Shown here piece by piece: positions 25,060-32,496 of a DNA stretch of 37,282 bases (the first letter of the stretch is position 1; each line of letters begins with the position of its first letter). Below the pieces are notes generated by a model, which was not told the origin of the DNA, made no database searches, and saw only the letters and a list, made by a program, of their open reading frames with translations. This stretch comes from Candidatus Hodarchaeaceae archaeon (lineage in GTDB: Archaea > Hadarchaeota > Hadarchaeia > Hadarchaeales > Hadarchaeaceae). The stretch lies in NCBI GenBank assembly GCA_030018135.1, contig JASEGJ010000010.1, forward strand, positions 1 to 37,282, in the 5' to 3' direction. Made by a program: the position numbers and the translations under genes.

Positions 25060-25474
25060 GAACCCAGTACTCCCCGCTTTCCGTGACTTCCTTCTTCCAT
25101 ATCGGCACCTCCGTTTTTATGCGGTTCATGATCTTTTGGAGCGCGGAGAATACGTCGGATCGGTGCCTGCCACCCACGATGACATAAATGGCGTCATCCC
25201 CGGGCGTCAGGTCATCGATGATGTGGTGGATCATCACCCTCGAAATTTTCGGGTCCTTTTCCACATCCCTGGCTATTTGTTCGAGCTTTTTCACGGCATC
25301 CTCAGAGCACTCGTAGTGGAGTCGCTTCACCTCCTCGCCATCCTTCGACACATGCCTGACCACGCCGATGAAACAACCTATCGCGCCAACGTTCCCCCTG
25401 AGATCTTGCCTGAACTCTTCCAACAGCTTGGGCAGGTCAAGTTCGCCTTTCCGGTGGATCCCAACGTCGGCCAT
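25046..25474 (-). CDS. moaE: Molybdopterin synthase catalytic subunit MoaE
   Basis: 142 residues from ATG 25474. Key segments are GAIGCFIGVVRH, RLHYECSEDA, RVMIHHIIDDLTPGDDAIYV, GGRHRSDVF and the catalytic Lys region PIWKKE. It transfers sulfur from thiocarboxylated MoaD to precursor Z to form the dithiolene. A MoaD-MoeB fusion lies upstream on the same strand. The nearby AOR needs this cofactor. Confidence 0.9.
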   Translation of the reverse strand: MADVGIHRKGELDLPKLLEEFRQDLRGNVGAIGCFIGVVRHVSKDGEEVKRLHYECSEDAVKKLEQIARDVEKDPKISRVMIHHIIDDLTPGDDAIYVIVGGRHRSDVFSALQKIMNRIKTEVPIWKKEVTESGEYWVHEGE

Positions 25475-25542
25475 TGTTAGCCCCAATGGAACTAGTTCGT
25501 CCAGTTAAAATTAGCCTCCGACCAAGTTTTAGAAGTATATCG

Positions 25543-26559
25543 CTAAATGCCTTTGCAAACGGGGCAGTTTGGATCCCGGCGAACTTCGATTACGTCGAAC
25601 GTCATGTCCTCCCCGTTAAAGAACAGCATTTGTCCGACGAGCGGTTTGCCTATGCCCACGATGAGCTTGATAGCCTCCATCGCCTGAAGGCAGCCGATCG
25701 CGCCCGGCGTCGGACCCAGTACTGGGAAGGCGGGTTTCATGGGCGGTTCCCTCGGAATGATGCATCTCAAACACGGCCCCTTGCCCGGCAGGACGGTCGC
25801 GAGCTGGCCGATGAGCCCCTCGACGGCGCCGTGCACGAATGGCACGCGGTTGCGCACGCAGGCTTCGTTCAACAGGTAGCGCGTTGGATAGTTGTCCATG
25901 CCATCGATGACGACATCGGCGTCCTTGATGAGGGCACCCACATTTTTGTTCGTTATGACGTCGAGCTTGCTGTCTATTTCCACGCTCGGGTTCATGGCAA
26001 ACAACTTTTCGATCGCAGACCCAGCTTTTGACCGACCCACGTCGAGATGCCAATGCAGTATCTGGCGGTTGAGATTGCTGAGTTCGACTCGTTCAGCGTC
26101 GAGGATTGTCAGGTGCCCAACGCCGGCAGCGACCAAGTATACCGAGGCGGGACTGCCGAGGCCCCCCAAGCCAGCCACGAGCACGTGCGCGGCCTTCAGC
26201 TTTCGCTGTCCCTCCTTGCCAAATCCGCGAATCATCATCTGCCGATTGTAGCGCTCGAGTTCCTCCGGCGTGAACGATGCTCCGCCCGATACCGGCGGAA
26301 AGATCGCCACGATGTCGCCATCTTTTAGCCCCGTCTTCAACCCGCTGAGCAGGTTTATGCCGCGGCCGTTCACCAGAATGTGGACGGTATCGCGCAGCTT
26401 TCCAGTCCTTGGCTCATAGAGTTGTTCAGCTAGCCTTTCCCCAAACTTACGGACGAGCTCCTCGAGCAGGGAAGCTACATCCTCTACGCCATCGATGTCC
26501 TCTTGTTCCTTCCCAACGGCCTCGCGGAAGTTCGCGAAGAACTTCACCTTGATAGCCAA
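25543..26559 (-). CDS. MoaD-MoeB fusion: ubiquitin-like sulfur carrier joined to its E1-like activator
   Basis: 338 residues. Residues 1-93 are a MoaD/ThiS beta-grasp domain ending FPPVSGG, with Gly-Gly at 92-93. Residues 97-338 are a MoeB/ThiF E1 domain: Rossmann loop GLGGLGS (130-136), SNLNRQ (161-166), IDGMDNYPTRY (218-228), and zinc Cys pairs 263/266 and 332/335. The Cys used by ThiF-type E1 enzymes to form persulfide links is not seen in the usual segment, so this is an adenylyl transferase type. The carrier's glycine tail must be free to be adenylated, so either it is cut after GG or works only as a scaffold. A JAMM protease gene lies at 34 kb. Confidence 0.9.
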   Translation of the reverse strand: MAIKVKFFANFREAVGKEQEDIDGVEDVASLLEELVRKFGERLAEQLYEPRTGKLRDTVHILVNGRGINLLSGLKTGLKDGDIVAIFPPVSGGASFTPEELERYNRQMMIRGFGKEGQRKLKAAHVLVAGLGGLGSPASVYLVAAGVGHLTILDAERVELSNLNRQILHWHLDVGRSKAGSAIEKLFAMNPSVEIDSKLDVITNKNVGALIKDADVVIDGMDNYPTRYLLNEACVRNRVPFVHGAVEGLIGQLATVLPGKGPCLRCIIPREPPMKPAFPVLGPTPGAIGCLQAMEAIKLIVGIGKPLVGQMLFFNGEDMTFDVIEVRRDPNCPVCKGI

Positions 26560-26668
26560 TGTGCCACCAGCCCACGGTTGGGTTCGATCAATTATAAGTT
26601 TAGAGGGTAGGGTTTTCGGCAGTCATGTTAATGAAACAGTGGTCGGCGGGGGCTGGGGAATGCCTATA

Positions 26669-26684
26669 TTTACCTATCGGTAAA
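26669..26684. promoter_or_regulatory. Palindrome TTTACC-N4-GGTAAA in the TBP promoter
   Basis: A perfect 6-bp inverted repeat separated by TATC, overlapping the TATA-like CTATATTTA (26664-26672). It lies between the divergent MoaD-MoeB and TBP transcription units and about 25 bp upstream of the short ORF before TBP. It may be a regulator site for either side. Confidence 0.45.
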
Positions 26685-26707
26685 GGGTTGTCCGAGGGGG
26701 AGCATAG

Positions 26708-26830
26708 ATGTCGGCGCGAGGCTTCTCGGGCATAAAAATTTCAGCTTCGTGTGGAAGGTTCAAGCGGGATCGAGTAGCATCGCGCTTAAGACGAAGAGGC
26801 TATGGCCAAGAGATCCCCCGCGGGGCATAG
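26708..26830 (+). CDS. Short basic ORF (40 aa) upstream of TBP
   Basis: ATG 26708 follows GAGGGGGAG by six bases. The frame (MSARGFSGIKISASCGRFKR, then Arg-rich) stops 12 bp before the TBP start, whose own ribosome site (GAGGGGTG) begins at that stop. It may be a real mini-protein or an upstream ORF tuning TBP translation. No family is recognised. Confidence 0.4.
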   Translation: MSARGFSGIKISASCGRFKRDRVASRLRRRGYGQEIPRGA

Positions 26831-26842
26831 GAGGGGTGGAAA

Positions 26843-27385
26843 ATGGCAGGGGTAAAAACACAAATTCAAAACATAGTGCTGTCCGTCACCTACGAGGGCA
26901 TAGAGTTCAACCTCGAGAAGCTGGCGAAGTCCCTGGACGGGGCGAGGTACGACCCGGAGGTCTTTCCGGGCATAGCGTATAAGTCGGAGGATCCTTCGGC
27001 GTCATTTCTCATCTTCTCATCGGGCAAGATGAACTGCGTCGGCGCAAGAAGCATGAACGACGCCAGGCAGGCGATAAAGAAGCTGACGAAGAAGCTCAGA
27101 AAGGCCAGCGTCAAGGTAAAATCCGAGCCGAAGGTCGAGGTTCAAAATATGGTCGCTTCCTTTGACTTCGGAAGGGAGTTCGACCTCGAGCGAATCGCAC
27201 GAAGTTTTGAGAACACCGAGTACGAGCCCGAGGTCTTTCCGGGGCTCGTCTTCAGGCTCGACGATCCTCCTGTCGTAGTGCTGCTATTCGTGTCGGGGAA
27301 GGGCGTCTGCGCTGGCGCTAAGAGCATGAGGGACGTAAAAAAGGCGGCACAAAAGATAACTAAATTACTTTCCCGCCGAGCATAG
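26843..27385 (+). CDS. tbp: TATA-box binding protein TBP
   Basis: 180 residues, two TBP repeats (about 6-92 and 97-180). Each has the signature segments: IQNIVLSV / VQNMVASF, YDPEVFPGIAYK / YEPEVFPGLVFR (intercalating Phe), and FLIFSSGKMNCVGA / VLLFVSGKGVCAGA. It recruits TFB and RNA polymerase at archaeal promoters. An ATG after GAGGGGTGGAAA sets the start. The gene is preceded by a small ORF and a palindrome in its promoter. It is strong evidence that the window is archaeal. Confidence 0.95.
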   Translation: MAGVKTQIQNIVLSVTYEGIEFNLEKLAKSLDGARYDPEVFPGIAYKSEDPSASFLIFSSGKMNCVGARSMNDARQAIKKLTKKLRKASVKVKSEPKVEVQNMVASFDFGREFDLERIARSFENTEYEPEVFPGLVFRLDDPPVVVLLFVSGKGVCAGAKSMRDVKKAAQKITKLLSRRA

Positions 27386-27420
27386 TGGCCCAGTTTGCCC
27401 CGCAGCTCCCACAGAATTTT

Positions 27421-27433
27421 ATAACAACGTTAT
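27421..27433. promoter_or_regulatory. Operator candidate 1: ATAAC-AAC-GTTAT
   Basis: A perfect palindrome overlapping the TATA box (GTTATATTTATAAGG) of the Cys-rich peptide ORF. The sequence after it matches that at 37167 (operator, then TAT-ATAAGG) over about 26 bp allowing four differences. Confidence 0.75.
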
Positions 27434-27460
27434 ATTTATAAGGGGGGGGTTTATCGAAGT

Positions 27461-27473
27461 ATAACGGTGTGAT
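27461..27473. promoter_or_regulatory. Imperfect second operator: ATAAC-GGT-GTGAT
   Basis: One arm is identical to the palindrome and the other has one mismatch (GTGAT). It sits 40 bp after the perfect copy, close to the expected transcription start, and just before the ribosome site. A paired arrangement would permit cooperative binding. Confidence 0.4.
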
Positions 27474-27488
27474 AGAGGAGGTAATCCA

Positions 27489-27518
27489 ATGAGGAATAGC
27501 CTTTGCGCCTGCTGCTGA
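27489..27518 (+). CDS. Nine-residue Cys-rich peptide ORF, MRNSLCACC
   Basis: ATG 27489 is six bases after GAGGAGGT, the strongest ribosome-binding site near any gene here. The ORF is MRNSLCACC then TGA. It has its own TATA box and the sulfur-island operator upstream. No plus-strand gene follows: the next gene is on the minus strand and ends at 27579. A T-run (CCTTTTTCC, about 27537) could end the transcript. Three Cys codons in the last four suggest a Cys-sensing leader or a thiol-metal micro-peptide. Reading through TGA would add CVGR before TAG. Confidence 0.55.
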   Translation: MRNSLCACC

Positions 27519-27578
27519 TGCGTCGGGAGATAGGCCTTTTTCCTCCCAATTACCATCAACCGAAAACGAATTGTGTTC

Positions 27579-28373
27579 CTAATCTGTTTCTACCATATAT
27601 CTCTTCAGTTTCTCAGCGAGTTCGGCGGGAAGTGGCATAGATTCCATGAGCGTCGTATCCGTACAAACGGAAACGGTCGAGCACTCGGCCACCACTTTAC
27701 CCGACGTGAGATTTTTGATGACATTTCTGAACTTTATGTGCTTCCGTCCAACCTCTTCCACCCAGACCGCGACCTCGATCATGTTGTCCAATCTGACTGG
27801 CCCAAGTATCCTGCCCGAGGTCTCCACGGTTGGGACAAACAGGCCAAACTTGTGGATTAACGCGGCATAGCTGAAACCGAGGCCCTCGAGAAGCTCCTGC
27901 TGCGCCCGCTCGCAGAACCTAAAGTAGTTCGTGTAGTGCATGACTTGTAGGTAGTCCGTGTCCGAGAGGGAGACCTTATAAGATCTCTTGAAAGCGTTGC
28001 TGGGTATGAAAATTTCCTTCTCAGCGACTGCCATGGGTTCCGCTACCTCCGGCTCGATACTTGCTATCGACCCACGGACCCCTAAAGAATTCAGCAATTT
28101 ATCCGTTTCATCCGTGGCCTTTTCTTTCGCCGCTTTTTCGTCGAGCCCAGCATCCAGCAGTTCCTGTGTGCGGATGTCCCGGTACAATGCCACATTTTCC
28201 ATGAAATCTTCTGGGCTGAGCTTACCTATTATCATGCCGGCGTGGATCATGACCAAGTCACCGGACGAGATCCCGCTCGCCGCCACGACGACCTCTTTCT
28301 TAACTCCGCCGAAATCCACGAGGGCTGTGGGACCATCGAGGCTAAGGATTTTTGCTGGAACGCCCCAACACAT
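27579..28373 (-). CDS. HypC fused to a hotdog (4HBT) thioesterase-like domain
   Basis: 264 residues from ATG 28373, chosen because HypC needs Cys as residue 2 (MCWGVPAKI); GGGAG lies nine bases upstream. Residues 1-75 are HypC, the chaperone that with HypD carries the Fe(CN)2CO unit for NiFe hydrogenase. After a helical linker, residues about 125-264 form a YbgC-like hotdog domain (LSDTDYLQVMHYTNYFRFCE, then GPVRLDNMIEVAVWVEEVG). HypC is normally about 75-95 residues; this fusion is unusual. It overlaps nothing but starts one base after the hypD stop, so the pair is co-translated. Confidence 0.8.
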   Translation of the reverse strand: MCWGVPAKILSLDGPTALVDFGGVKKEVVVAASGISSGDLVMIHAGMIIGKLSPEDFMENVALYRDIRTQELLDAGLDEKAAKEKATDETDKLLNSLGVRGSIASIEPEVAEPMAVAEKEIFIPSNAFKRSYKVSLSDTDYLQVMHYTNYFRFCERAQQELLEGLGFSYAALIHKFGLFVPTVETSGRILGPVRLDNMIEVAVWVEEVGRKHIKFRNVIKNLTSGKVVAECSTVSVCTDTTLMESMPLPAELAEKLKRYMVETD

Positions 28374-28374
28374 G

Positions 28375-29622
28375 TTAGCCATCTCCCGATCGTGCCTCGG
28401 ATTTAACCGAACTCATCTCGCTGTACCTGGCCCAGATAGCGCATGCCCCCTCCGAGGATACCATACATGGCCCCCACGGGTTCAGCGGGGAGCAGCCCTT
28501 CATGAAGAGGGGGCAGTCCGCGGGCTTAGCTATGCCGACGATGACCTCGCCGCACCTACACCTTGGAGGGAGGTCGTGCTCCCATGGGACGCCGTGGTGC
28601 GCATGGGTGTAAATAAATTCCTTCGGGGTCAAATCCGGCACGTCGAAGTGTTTCAATGCATCATGCTTTTCGAAAAATTCCCCTTTGAGCTTGAGCCCGC
28701 TTCGGGGGATGAATCCGAGACCCCTCCAAGCCGCATATGCCCTTTCAAAGACCTCGTCAATCAATTTCTTCGCGTATTCGTTCCCTCCCCATTTCACGAG
28801 CCGCTTGTACTCTATCTTTACCGCGGGTCTGTTCTCCTTTATCATCAGGAGTATCTGGGCCACCGCCATCAGGACGTCGATCGGCTCAAACCCTGCGACC
28901 ACGGTGGGCAAACCGTGCACCCGCGGAAGGAACTCCCACTCCGCCGCGCCGATTATGGTTGAGACGTGGCCTGGCGCTATAACCCCCCTTATCGGCAACA
29001 ACCCGCGCTCTTGGTGGATCTTGACAGTGTACTTCATCGATGGCGGGGTCAACCTCATTACGTTAAGGAATTTTAGGTCCTCCGAAACCATTCCCCTCGT
29101 CAGCGTCAACGCGTAACTGGGGGCCGTCGTCTCGAACCCTATGCCGAAAAACACGCTCTCTTTTCCTTGCTCACGCGAGTCCCTTGCCGCATCGAGGAAG
29201 CTATAAACGACTTTGACATCGCCGCCATCCACCTTAACTTCTTGGAGGCTGGCAGGGCATCCGGCCTTTGCGCTGCGAAGTCTCAGCGAGTCGCCATAGG
29301 TGTAAATCCTGATGCCTTCCCGCGCGAGTTTTACTGCGACATCGACATAGTACGAGGGGACAACGCACACGGGGCAACCTGGTCCAGCCACCATGTCCAA
29401 GAAAGGAGGAAGGAGGTCCCTCAGGCCGTAGTAGGTTGTGGTCCATTCGTGGGTGCCGCAGAAGTTCATTATCTTGATCGCGTCGCATTTCTCCCTCTCC
29501 CTGATCGCGCTAGCGTACTTCCATATGGTGTCCCTAAGCTTCGACGCTAGCGGTAGGTTCTGCCTGAACACTTGTCTTATGAGTTCCCGGTCATCGAGCT
29601 GACTTTTCAAGTACCGCACCAT
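28375..29622 (-). CDS. hypD: HypD, hydrogenase Fe-site assembly scaffold
   Basis: 415 residues with MNFCGTHEWTTT, AGPGCPVCVVP, TFxFGIGFETTAP-type segment (FFGIGFETTAP), GVIAPGHVSTIIG, VAGFEPIDVLMA and the C-terminal 4Fe-4S Cys set (RCRCGEV, DCPLFMKGCSPLNPWGPCMV). HypD holds the iron while cyanide and CO are attached. The usual CGTHEHT motif reads CGTHEWT, losing one His. The upstream region has an AT-rich promoter-like stretch (29623-29660). hypE, hypF and hydrogenase genes are not in this window. Confidence 0.92.
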   Translation of the reverse strand: MVRYLKSQLDDRELIRQVFRQNLPLASKLRDTIWKYASAIREREKCDAIKIMNFCGTHEWTTTYYGLRDLLPPFLDMVAGPGCPVCVVPSYYVDVAVKLAREGIRIYTYGDSLRLRSAKAGCPASLQEVKVDGGDVKVVYSFLDAARDSREQGKESVFFGIGFETTAPSYALTLTRGMVSEDLKFLNVMRLTPPSMKYTVKIHQERGLLPIRGVIAPGHVSTIIGAAEWEFLPRVHGLPTVVAGFEPIDVLMAVAQILLMIKENRPAVKIEYKRLVKWGGNEYAKKLIDEVFERAYAAWRGLGFIPRSGLKLKGEFFEKHDALKHFDVPDLTPKEFIYTHAHHGVPWEHDLPPRCRCGEVIVGIAKPADCPLFMKGCSPLNPWGPCMVSSEGACAIWARYSEMSSVKSEARSGDG

Positions 29623-29703
29623 CCCGCTATCAAATCATGTCTTTAACTATTTAGGCAACGGAAAAAAATTCAGTTTTCCGCAATGCGGTGCCAATGCTGT
29701 TAT

Positions 29704-30139
29704 TCAAACCTTATCCGCTTCGAGCAATAGTCGGAGATCCTCATCCTTTAGGTCTGCCCTATGATATACTCTGACCAAGTAAGCTACCCGATCCGCAACC
29801 GATGACTCAACGCCTAGTTCACCCAAGATTTTTCGTGCAAGCTTTGAGCCTTTTCGGCAGTGGATTTCCATCTTTGAATTCTGGTCTTGAATGTTGCCCA
29901 CAAATCCCCCTCGGTATGGAAGGGAGTAACCAATATCATGGAGGTAAGCGGCTGCGATGAGCAACTGCTTGTTGAGCGTCGATGTTTTAAGGAGCCTTTT
30001 CACGTTCGCGACTACCTTCGCTGTATGCTCGTAGTACCTAGGCACGCTGTTCTCGAATATCTCCTTAACCCTTTGGTCCAGCTTCGTTTCAAGAGCCCGC
30101 AGCCATCTAGATGCTCTGCCTGTCGAACTCGTGCTTCAT
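29704..30139 (-). pseudogene. HD-domain phosphohydrolase-like protein, frameshifted at N-terminus
   Basis: The main frame reads RALETKLDQRVKEIFENSVP, RYYEHTAKVVANVKRLLKTS, AAAYLHDIGYSLPYRGG, MEIHCRKGSKLARKI: an HD fold with HT, HDIG-like and later His. The ATG at 30139 (MKHEFDRQS) is in another frame and runs into TAG about 10 codons later, so one indel near 30110 separates start and body. The ATG overlaps the stop of the hemerythrin-like remnant, so the two once formed an operon. Confidence 0.6.
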
Positions 30140-30447
30140 AAATTTTCAAATTTGTCATTTGAGCTTGCTGAGGAAGAGGTCATCCTGAGCTTGTTCATTA
30201 GGTCCTCATACGTCATCCTGTCTACCAAGCTCCAGTTGAACTCCTCTGCCTCCCTGAACTCCAAACGCAGCGCGTTATATGGACATGCGGGGGACATGCG
30301 GCGTGCGATGTCCCCAAGCTTTCTAGCTCCCCTTTGACCTGACTGAAATTTTCAGCTGCATTGGCTTTTTCGACTACTTGGTCCAGTTCGCCCCAACTTC
30401 TGCAGTATTACCTCGTGTTCCTCCTTCAGTATCTGAATTGGGTGCAT
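30136..30447 (-). pseudogene. Hemerythrin/HHE (DUF438-like) protein remnant
   Basis: From ATG 30447, MHPIQILKEEHEVILQKLG matches the first helix of hemerythrin-type HHE proteins. A shift near 30385 leads to ESLGDIARRMS, after which a deletion removes the His-pair helices, and the C-terminus (EEFNWSLVDRMTYEDLMNKL) stays open to TGA 30136. These proteins bind di-iron or oxygen/NO. It is inactive. Confidence 0.55.
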
Positions 30448-30506
30448 GGGATCTAGCGCCGAGGCCTTCCCAATAATCCGGTGAAAATTTTACTTGTCTA
30501 TAAGAG

Positions 30507-31133
30507 CTAATATTTTTTGCACAACCGAACGGCTTGCATAATATGGGCGGCATGAGCGTCAGCGCCCATCTCGTGCGCCAAGCTCTCCGAAGCGGCCGAT
30601 CCGCCGATGATAACCTTTACATTTTTTCTGAGCCCCCTCGCCTCCAACATCCCGACGGCCCGCCACGCCGCATAAATCGCCGTCGAAAGCCGCAGCGACA
30701 TTGCAGCGATGTCAGCTTTATGCCTCTCGACTGCTTTGACGAAGGTCTCCGGCGAAACGAAGACGCCCACATCCACCACCTCGAATCCCGCGGCCCTCAG
30801 CCACGTAGCCACCAAATTTTTCCCGATGTCGTGTACGTCGGGTCCGACCGTCCCGATCACAACCTTACCTAACTTTCCTCCTTCAGGTAACTTCGGTGCA
30901 AGCCTTTCCCGGGCCCTCTCAAACATCTCGGCGGCGATCAAGACCTCCGGCAGGAAAATTTCTTGTTTTTCATATGCTCCCCCGACGGCCATCATCCCCC
31001 GCGATAGGCCCCTCAAAATGGCTTGAGCTGGGATTTTCTGAAGTGTAGCCCTATCGATGTCCTCGAGGAGTCCCCTATAGTCGAGCCTACTTACATCTCG
31101 CTCAATTTCCCTCAAAATTTTAGCCATGGGCAT
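30507..31133 (-). CDS. Corrinoid protein of a methyltransferase system (MtbC/MtaC type)
   Basis: 208 residues. An N-terminal helical cap (about 1-85) is followed by the B12-binding Rossmann domain with DVHDIGKN (99-106; H101 is the cobalt ligand) and VIIGGSAASESLAHEMGADA. It carries a methyl group on cobalamin between two methyltransferases. The ATG overlaps the end of the UroD-like gene by 14 bp, so the two proteins are surely partners. No substrate-specific MtaB/MtmB/MttB gene is present here. Confidence 0.88.
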   Translation of the reverse strand: MPMAKILREIERDVSRLDYRGLLEDIDRATLQKIPAQAILRGLSRGMMAVGGAYEKQEIFLPEVLIAAEMFERARERLAPKLPEGGKLGKVVIGTVGPDVHDIGKNLVATWLRAAGFEVVDVGVFVSPETFVKAVERHKADIAAMSLRLSTAIYAAWRAVGMLEARGLRKNVKVIIGGSAASESLAHEMGADAHAAHIMQAVRLCKKY

Positions 31134-32175
31134 GGGCCTTCGCCACCTCCAACACGGCTTTAACCTTCGCCATGGCGCCGGCCTCGCCGAAGCTCCTGCC
31201 CGGGAATGGCCTATGCGTGTCTGTTAAAACCAGCCGCCTGCTGCCGTGGCGGCGCAGGAGTTTTTCCGCTACCCTGGCGACCTCCTGTGGTCCGACATCA
31301 TCCATGAACATGAGCTCTATCGGAATTCCCGTAAAGAAGACCATCTCGCTGACCGCCTTTCGGGCTTTCACGATTAAATCCACCCACTTGAGCGAATCGC
31401 CGACCGTAGCCTTGGGCGCGAAATCGAGCGGGTGGAGCGAGTCGTAACACCTCGCGAGCTCGACTAAAAGGTTTCGAACGAGAAGGTTACCATCCGCGTG
31501 CAACTTCGTGAATTTCCCCCGCTTCCTCACCTCGCCGGCCAGCTTCCTGTGCCAGCGAAGGTAGTCGCGTCGCATGAACCGGGCTGAGTAGTTTGGCCCC
31601 GCGTGGCCGCATGCGTCGTCGGCTATGCGCACCGCGTCGACGTAATTGAGTTCAGCTCCCACCTTCACCAGCTCGAGGATGTATGCGCCGCACCGGTCGT
31701 ACAGCTCGCGGCCCCTGCGTGGCCCCAACTCCGTCAGGATCGAAAAGTCGAAGTGATGCCTGGAGAGCGCCGGGTAAGTCGCGCGTTCAGGGTAGGCGAT
31801 GGGCGAGGGGGGCATGCAGAAGAATTCGCTCTGCTCGGTTGGCCCCAGGACCTCGAATACGACGAATCTATCATTCGTGAACCGCTCCATCTCTTCGACT
31901 TTGTTCATCGTCTCCTCGACGACCTCGTCGACGTCGGGCCAGTCGTACTCGTCCATGTCGAGCCCCTCCGACCACTCCCACAGGTCCCCCCCCTCGCGGC
32001 GCCTGAACGGACCTCCCTTCGAGAGAAAGGATCCCCACCTAGGCACCCATGCATGAATCACGACCGCATCGCCCAGCTCGTGCTCCAAGGTCTTTTGCTC
32101 GCTCTCGAACAGGAGTGGGATTCGAGGCGGCTCCTTGCCCTCAAAGACCGCGTGGACGAGTTCCCTCGAGTTCAC
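31120..32175 (-). CDS. UroD-family methyltransferase paired with the corrinoid protein
   Basis: 351 residues, TIM-barrel uroporphyrinogen-decarboxylase superfamily. N-terminal NSRELVHAVFEGKEPPRIPL is typical of MtaA/CmuA-like and O-demethylase-associated proteins. The zinc motif of MtaA (HxC) reads KLHADGN, with Asp replacing Cys, so metal or substrate use probably differs from coenzyme-M methyltransferases. It probably transfers a methyl group to or from the co-encoded corrinoid protein. An AAGGAGGGG ribosome site precedes the start. Confidence 0.8.
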   Translation of the reverse strand: MNSRELVHAVFEGKEPPRIPLLFESEQKTLEHELGDAVVIHAWVPRWGSFLSKGGPFRRREGGDLWEWSEGLDMDEYDWPDVDEVVEETMNKVEEMERFTNDRFVVFEVLGPTEQSEFFCMPPSPIAYPERATYPALSRHHFDFSILTELGPRRGRELYDRCGAYILELVKVGAELNYVDAVRIADDACGHAGPNYSARFMRRDYLRWHRKLAGEVRKRGKFTKLHADGNLLVRNLLVELARCYDSLHPLDFAPKATVGDSLKWVDLIVKARKAVSEMVFFTGIPIELMFMDDVGPQEVARVAEKLLRRHGSRRLVLTDTHRPFPGRSFGEAGAMAKVKAVLEVAKAHAHG

Positions 32176-32185
32176 CGAGCACCCC

Positions 32186-32496
32186 TCCTTGAAAAATTTA
32201 ACGCGATGCGCGGGCGAGATGCCTCTTGTAGGAGTTGGCGCAGTGCACGCAGCAGAACATCAACACCACATGAACGCGATGTCAGGCTGCGGTGAAGTTG
32301 CTGAGGTCCCCTTCCGCGACACATTCGATTTGCCCCCATAGGCTGCACTCCTCACAAATTCGCAGAAGCGCGCCGGCAATTTCGGCCTCTGCCCGGCAAT
32401 CACTTCCTTCGATATCTTTATCGCCACAGGGCTCGCCGAGAGCTGAAAGAATTTTCGAAATTTCTTTGATGTCCCCTCATACCTCATTTCATTCAA
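32186..32496 (-). pseudogene. DUF169-like N-terminal fragment plus CCxxC remnant
   Basis: ATG 32496 (inside the SepCysS stop region, 8-bp overlap) reads KKFRKFFQLSASPVAIKISK then PARFCEFVRSAAYGG, the N-terminal half of DUF169/COG2043. It ends at codon 78, where the family continues for over 120 residues. Beyond it another frame has VVLMFCCVHCANSYKRHL, resembling a TRASH/YHS metal-binding segment. I read this as a deletion joining two broken genes. Confidence 0.5.

Noticed and set aside
27516-27532. TGA as selenocysteine in MRNSLCACC-(TGA)-CVGR
   Set aside because: No archaeal SECIS-like element could be recognised downstream, TGA ends other genes here, and the extension is only four residues.
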